Of a DNA stretch of 57,389 nucleotides, positions 54,811-57,389 are shown piece by piece (position 1 is the first letter of the stretch; the number at the start of each line of letters is the position of its first letter). The notes below the pieces were generated by a model. It did not search any database. It was not told where the DNA came from and saw nothing but the letters and a program-made list of their open reading frames with translations. The stretch comes from an uncultured Porphyromonadaceae bacterium. GTDB lineage: Bacteria > Bacteroidota > Bacteroidia > Bacteroidales > Muribaculaceae. The position numbers and the translations under genes were made by a program. The DNA lies in NCBI GenBank assembly GCA_900548705.1, contig URLF01000002.1, positions 1 to 57,389 on the forward strand, read 5' to 3'.

Positions 54811-56352
54811 ATGAGTGAATACAATATCCTCTGGGCTGACGATGAGATAGATCTCCTCAAGCCCCACATACTTTTCCTGAAATCGAAAGGCTACGAGCCG
54901 GTCACGGTCAACAATGGCCGCGATGCGCTTGAGCTTGTCGCCTCGCGCCCTTTCGACCTGGTGATTCTCGACGAGAACATGCCGGGCCTGACCGGACTGG
55001 AGACGTTGCAGCGGGTGAAGGAGATTTCCCCCCAGACTCCGGTGATTATGATTACCAAGAGCGAGGAGGAGAATATCATGGATCAGGCGGTCGGCAACAA
55101 AATCGCCGACTACCTGATCAAGCCGGTAAACCCTATGCAGATTCTGATGTCAATCAAGCGAAATCTCCATGGCGGCAAGCTTGTCAGCGAGACCGCGACG
55201 GACGCTTACCGCCGGGAGTTCCCCGAGATTTCCCGCATGATAGACACCGCGTCATCCATCGAGGACTGGTATGCCGCTTATGAGAAGCTTACCGGATGGG
55301 AACTGCGGTTGGCCTCGGCTGATACCAACATGGATGAGATGCTGAAAATGCAGAAGGCTGATGCCGACTCGGCGTTCTACAAGTTTGTCAAGCGCAACTA
55401 TGAGGAGTGGGTGACCACCGACAACCATCCCGTGATGTCGCCGCAGGTGTTCAAATCTGCGATTTTCCCGCGTCTCGATGAGGGTGAGAAGCTGTTTTTC
55501 ATTGTAATCGACAATTTCCGCCTCGACCTCTGGCTCTCGATAAAGCCGATGCTGGCCGAGTTCTTCACCTTTGAGGAATCTCTCTACACGTCCATACTCC
55601 CCACCGCCACCCAGTATGCCCGAAATTCGATTTTCTCGGGACTGATGCCGGCTGACATCGCTGCGATGTTCCCCCATCTCTGGGTCGACGAGGATGAGGA
55701 GGAGGGGAAAAACCTCAACGAGAGCGAGCTTGTCACTACCCAGTTTGAACGATACAGGCGCAAATGCCGGTTCTCATACAACAAGGTCAACGACTCGGCG
55801 GGAGGGGAGAAACTTCTCCGGGAGTTCGCCAATCTGAAGCAGAACGACCTCAATATCGTGGTGCTGAACTTCATCGACATGCTCTCCCATGCCCGTACCG
55901 AAAGTCGGATGATACGCGAACTGGCTCGCACCGATGCCGCCTACCGTTCGCTGGCTGAGTCGTGGTTCCGTCATTCCCCCGCACTTGAGCTGTTCAAGAT
56001 GATTGCCCAGGCGGGATGGAAAGTGGTGGTCACCACCGACCATGGCACAATCCGTGTCGACAAGCCGGTCAAGGTGGTCGGCGACAAGAACACCAACACC
56101 AACCTGCGATACAAGGTGGGGAAGAATCTCGGCTACAAGTCGGGGCAGGTGTATGAAATCAAACGCCCGCGCCAGTTCGGCCTCCCCGCTCCCAATGTAT
56201 CCTCCACCTACATCTTCGCGGGCAATGACGATTTCTTCGCCTATCCCAACAACTACAATTATTACGTCCAGTATTACGCTGACACATTCCAGCACGGAGG
56301 TATCTCCCTGGAGGAGATGCTTATCCCGCTTGTGACCCTTACCCCACGCTAA
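54811..56352 (+). CDS. porX: PorX-type response regulator with PglZ phosphatase-like domain
   Basis: PorX is a cytoplasmic two-component regulator needed for type IX secretion. The receiver (1-120) has DDE (10-12), phosphoacceptor Asp54 in LVILDENMPG, the MITKSEEE switch and DYLIKPVNP. It is joined by a helical middle to a PglZ/alkaline-phosphatase-fold domain (about 200-513) with FFIVIDNFRLDLWLSI, LPTATQYARNSIFSGLMP, NFIDMLSHARTES and VVVTTDHGTIRVDKP supplying the Zn ligands; PorX acts on oligonucleotides or cyclic species in this domain. At 513 residues it has the usual length. It starts 8 bases after porW and precedes tsaE by 12 bases. Confidence 0.93.
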   Translation: MSEYNILWADDEIDLLKPHILFLKSKGYEPVTVNNGRDALELVASRPFDLVILDENMPGLTGLETLQRVKEISPQTPVIMITKSEEENIMDQAVGNKIADYLIKPVNPMQILMSIKRNLHGGKLVSETATDAYRREFPEISRMIDTASSIEDWYAAYEKLTGWELRLASADTNMDEMLKMQKADADSAFYKFVKRNYEEWVTTDNHPVMSPQVFKSAIFPRLDEGEKLFFIVIDNFRLDLWLSIKPMLAEFFTFEESLYTSILPTATQYARNSIFSGLMPADIAAMFPHLWVDEDEEEGKNLNESELVTTQFERYRRKCRFSYNKVNDSAGGEKLLREFANLKQNDLNIVVLNFIDMLSHARTESRMIRELARTDAAYRSLAESWFRHSPALELFKMIAQAGWKVVVTTDHGTIRVDKPVKVVGDKNTNTNLRYKVGKNLGYKSGQVYEIKRPRQFGLPAPNVSSTYIFAGNDDFFAYPNNYNYYVQYYADTFQHGGISLEEMLIPLVTLTPR

Positions 56353-56364
56353 ACCAATCAGACT

Positions 56365-56802
56365 ATGCTTCACGAAATAAGAATCCCCGATGTCGCCTCC
56401 CTTCCCGAGGCCGCCCGCCAGTTTGTGGCTCTCATGGGTGACGAGACAGTGTATGCCTTCCACGGCGAGATGGGCGCCGGAAAGACAACTTTCATCCGTG
56501 CCCTTGTGCAGCAGCTCGGAGTTGATCCCGAAGAGGCCAATTCCCCCTCATTCTCAATCATCAACGAATACCGTTCCGAGACCACGGCCGAGCTTATCTA
56601 CCACTTCGACCTCTACCGTCTGGAGAATGTGGAGGAAGCCCTCGAAATCGGTGTGGAGGATTACTTCGACTCCGGTGCGCTCTGCCTGCTCGAATGGCCC
56701 GAACGCATCGAGCCGCTTCTGCCGGATGACACAGTGGTGGTGAAAATCACCGTCAATCCTGAAGACAATTCCCGTCTGCTCACAGTCAACATCCCCGACT
56801 GA
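56365..56802 (+). CDS. tsaE: tRNA threonylcarbamoyladenosine biosynthesis ATPase TsaE
   Basis: A 145-residue P-loop ATPase that works with TsaB and TsaD to place the t6A modification on tRNAs reading ANN codons. The Walker A motif is GEMGAGKTT (34-42), followed by the conserved NSPSFSIINEY segment, HFDLYRL and a C-terminal LLEWPERI signature. It follows porX by 12 bases and precedes birA by nine bases. Confidence 0.95.
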   Translation: MLHEIRIPDVASLPEAARQFVALMGDETVYAFHGEMGAGKTTFIRALVQQLGVDPEEANSPSFSIINEYRSETTAELIYHFDLYRLENVEEALEIGVEDYFDSGALCLLEWPERIEPLLPDDTVVVKITVNPEDNSRLLTVNIPD

Positions 56803-56811
56803 CACCGTCGG

Positions 56812-57389
56812 ATGATACTGCATTTCAACGAACTCACCTCGACCAACAGCTACCTCCGGGAGAACCTCGGAGGTATGCCCCAGTATGCGGTCGTCACGGC
56901 CGGATTCCAGACCGCCGGACGAGGGCAGCGGGGCAACGGCTGGGAGTCGGAAGAGGGGTGCAACCTCCTCTTCTCGATGCTCTATTATCCCCCGGAATGG
57001 CTCCATCCCTCACGGCAGTTCCAGATTTCGAAGGCTGTCTCCCTGGCGGTGGCCGAGACCGTTGACCGGCTGCTCGAAGGTTCAGACCATCCCGAAGTCT
57101 GCATCAAATGGCCCAACGACATTTATGTCGGCGACCATAAGATTGCCGGCATACTCATCGAGAACTCCCTTCAGTCATCCGACTCAATAGCCCATTCCGT
57201 AATCGGCATCGGGCTGAACATCAATCAGCGGGAGTTCCATTCCGACGCTCCCAACCCCGTCTCCGCCATCCATTTCACAGGCCGCGAAACCGCGCTTGAG
57301 GATGCTGCCCTCTTGCTCCGCGACACCCTCATCTCCCGGTTGTCTCGCTTGGCTGCTGAGACATTGGATGACGATTACCGCAGCCGTCT
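56812..57389 (+). CDS. birA: Biotin-[acetyl-CoA-carboxylase] ligase BirA, 3' end outside window
   Basis: BirA activates biotin as biotinyl-AMP and attaches it to the carboxyl carrier lysine. The frame starts at ATG 56812 (MILHFNELTSTNSYLREN) and stays open 192 residues to the window edge. The ligase core has the motif AGRGQRGNGWES, LLFSMLYYPP, CIKWPNDIYVGDHKIAGILIE and VIGIGLNINQ. There is no N-terminal DNA-binding helix-turn-helix, so this is the enzyme-only type rather than the E. coli repressor form. The C-terminus is missing here. Confidence 0.93.
   Translation, partial: MILHFNELTSTNSYLRENLGGMPQYAVVTAGFQTAGRGQRGNGWESEEGCNLLFSMLYYPPEWLHPSRQFQISKAVSLAVAETVDRLLEGSDHPEVCIKWPNDIYVGDHKIAGILIENSLQSSDSIAHSVIGIGLNINQREFHSDAPNPVSAIHFTGRETALEDAALLLRDTLISRLSRLAAETLDDDYRSR

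Overview
The window looks like chromosomal DNA of a G+C-rich member of the Bacteroidales, most likely Muribaculaceae-like. This rests on Bacteroidetes-type promoters (-7 box TAnnTTTG, -33 box TTTG or TTG about 20 bases upstream), the near absence of Shine-Dalgarno sequences, and families typical of the group: BspA-type leucine-rich repeat proteins, DUF3256, DUF4919, TIGR02757, PorW/SprE and PorX, and an inositol-lipid gene set. I see no tRNA, rRNA, insertion sequence, phage gene or CRISPR array. Both edges cut genes: tatC on the left and birA on the right.

Layout. Positions 1-2030 hold tatC/tatA (minus) divergent from fabD. Positions 2084-5010 hold a small DUF2007-type protein and a secreted leucine-rich repeat protein. 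Then come a Crp/Fnr regulator, lptD and a 1503-residue secreted modular protein (5160-13556), followed by an AraC regulator, a YbhN-like membrane protein with tadA, glgB, a TIGR02757 protein and an LTA-synthase-like enzyme (13715-21381). Positions 21477-26480 carry a likely 2-oxoacid fermentation operon (iorA, iorB, aminotransferase, CoA-transferase). Two envelope genes, acpP-fabF, a frameshifted secreted protein, a Kup potassium transporter and a PpiD-like chaperone follow (26599-35053).

Positions 35498-40382 form an inositol-lipid locus. It has myo-inositol-phosphate synthase under its own promoter, and an operon of an ATP-grasp protein, a GtrA protein, a CDP-alcohol phosphotransferase and a PAP2/Aur1-like inositol-phosphate transferase. 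The last three genes are joined by 4-base ATGA overlaps. Beside it lie a SemiSWEET gene and an 814-base gap that appears to encode a structured RNA of about 500 nt with its own promoter and terminator.

Positions 41528-46887 form a minus-strand operon (DEAD-box helicase, DUF3256, xseA, xseB, orphan histidine kinase). A DJ-1 protein and an ApbE lipoprotein follow. The right end is a plus-strand block: response regulator, histidine kinase, porW/sprE, porX, tsaE, birA. In this copy porW is interrupted by one in-frame TGA after which the same frame continues for 565 codons. porW and porX belong to the type IX secretion system. Three secreted proteins in the window end in domains resembling its cargo signal, so machinery and possible clients occur together.

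All identifications are from reading the sequence and recalling family features. No database search was run.
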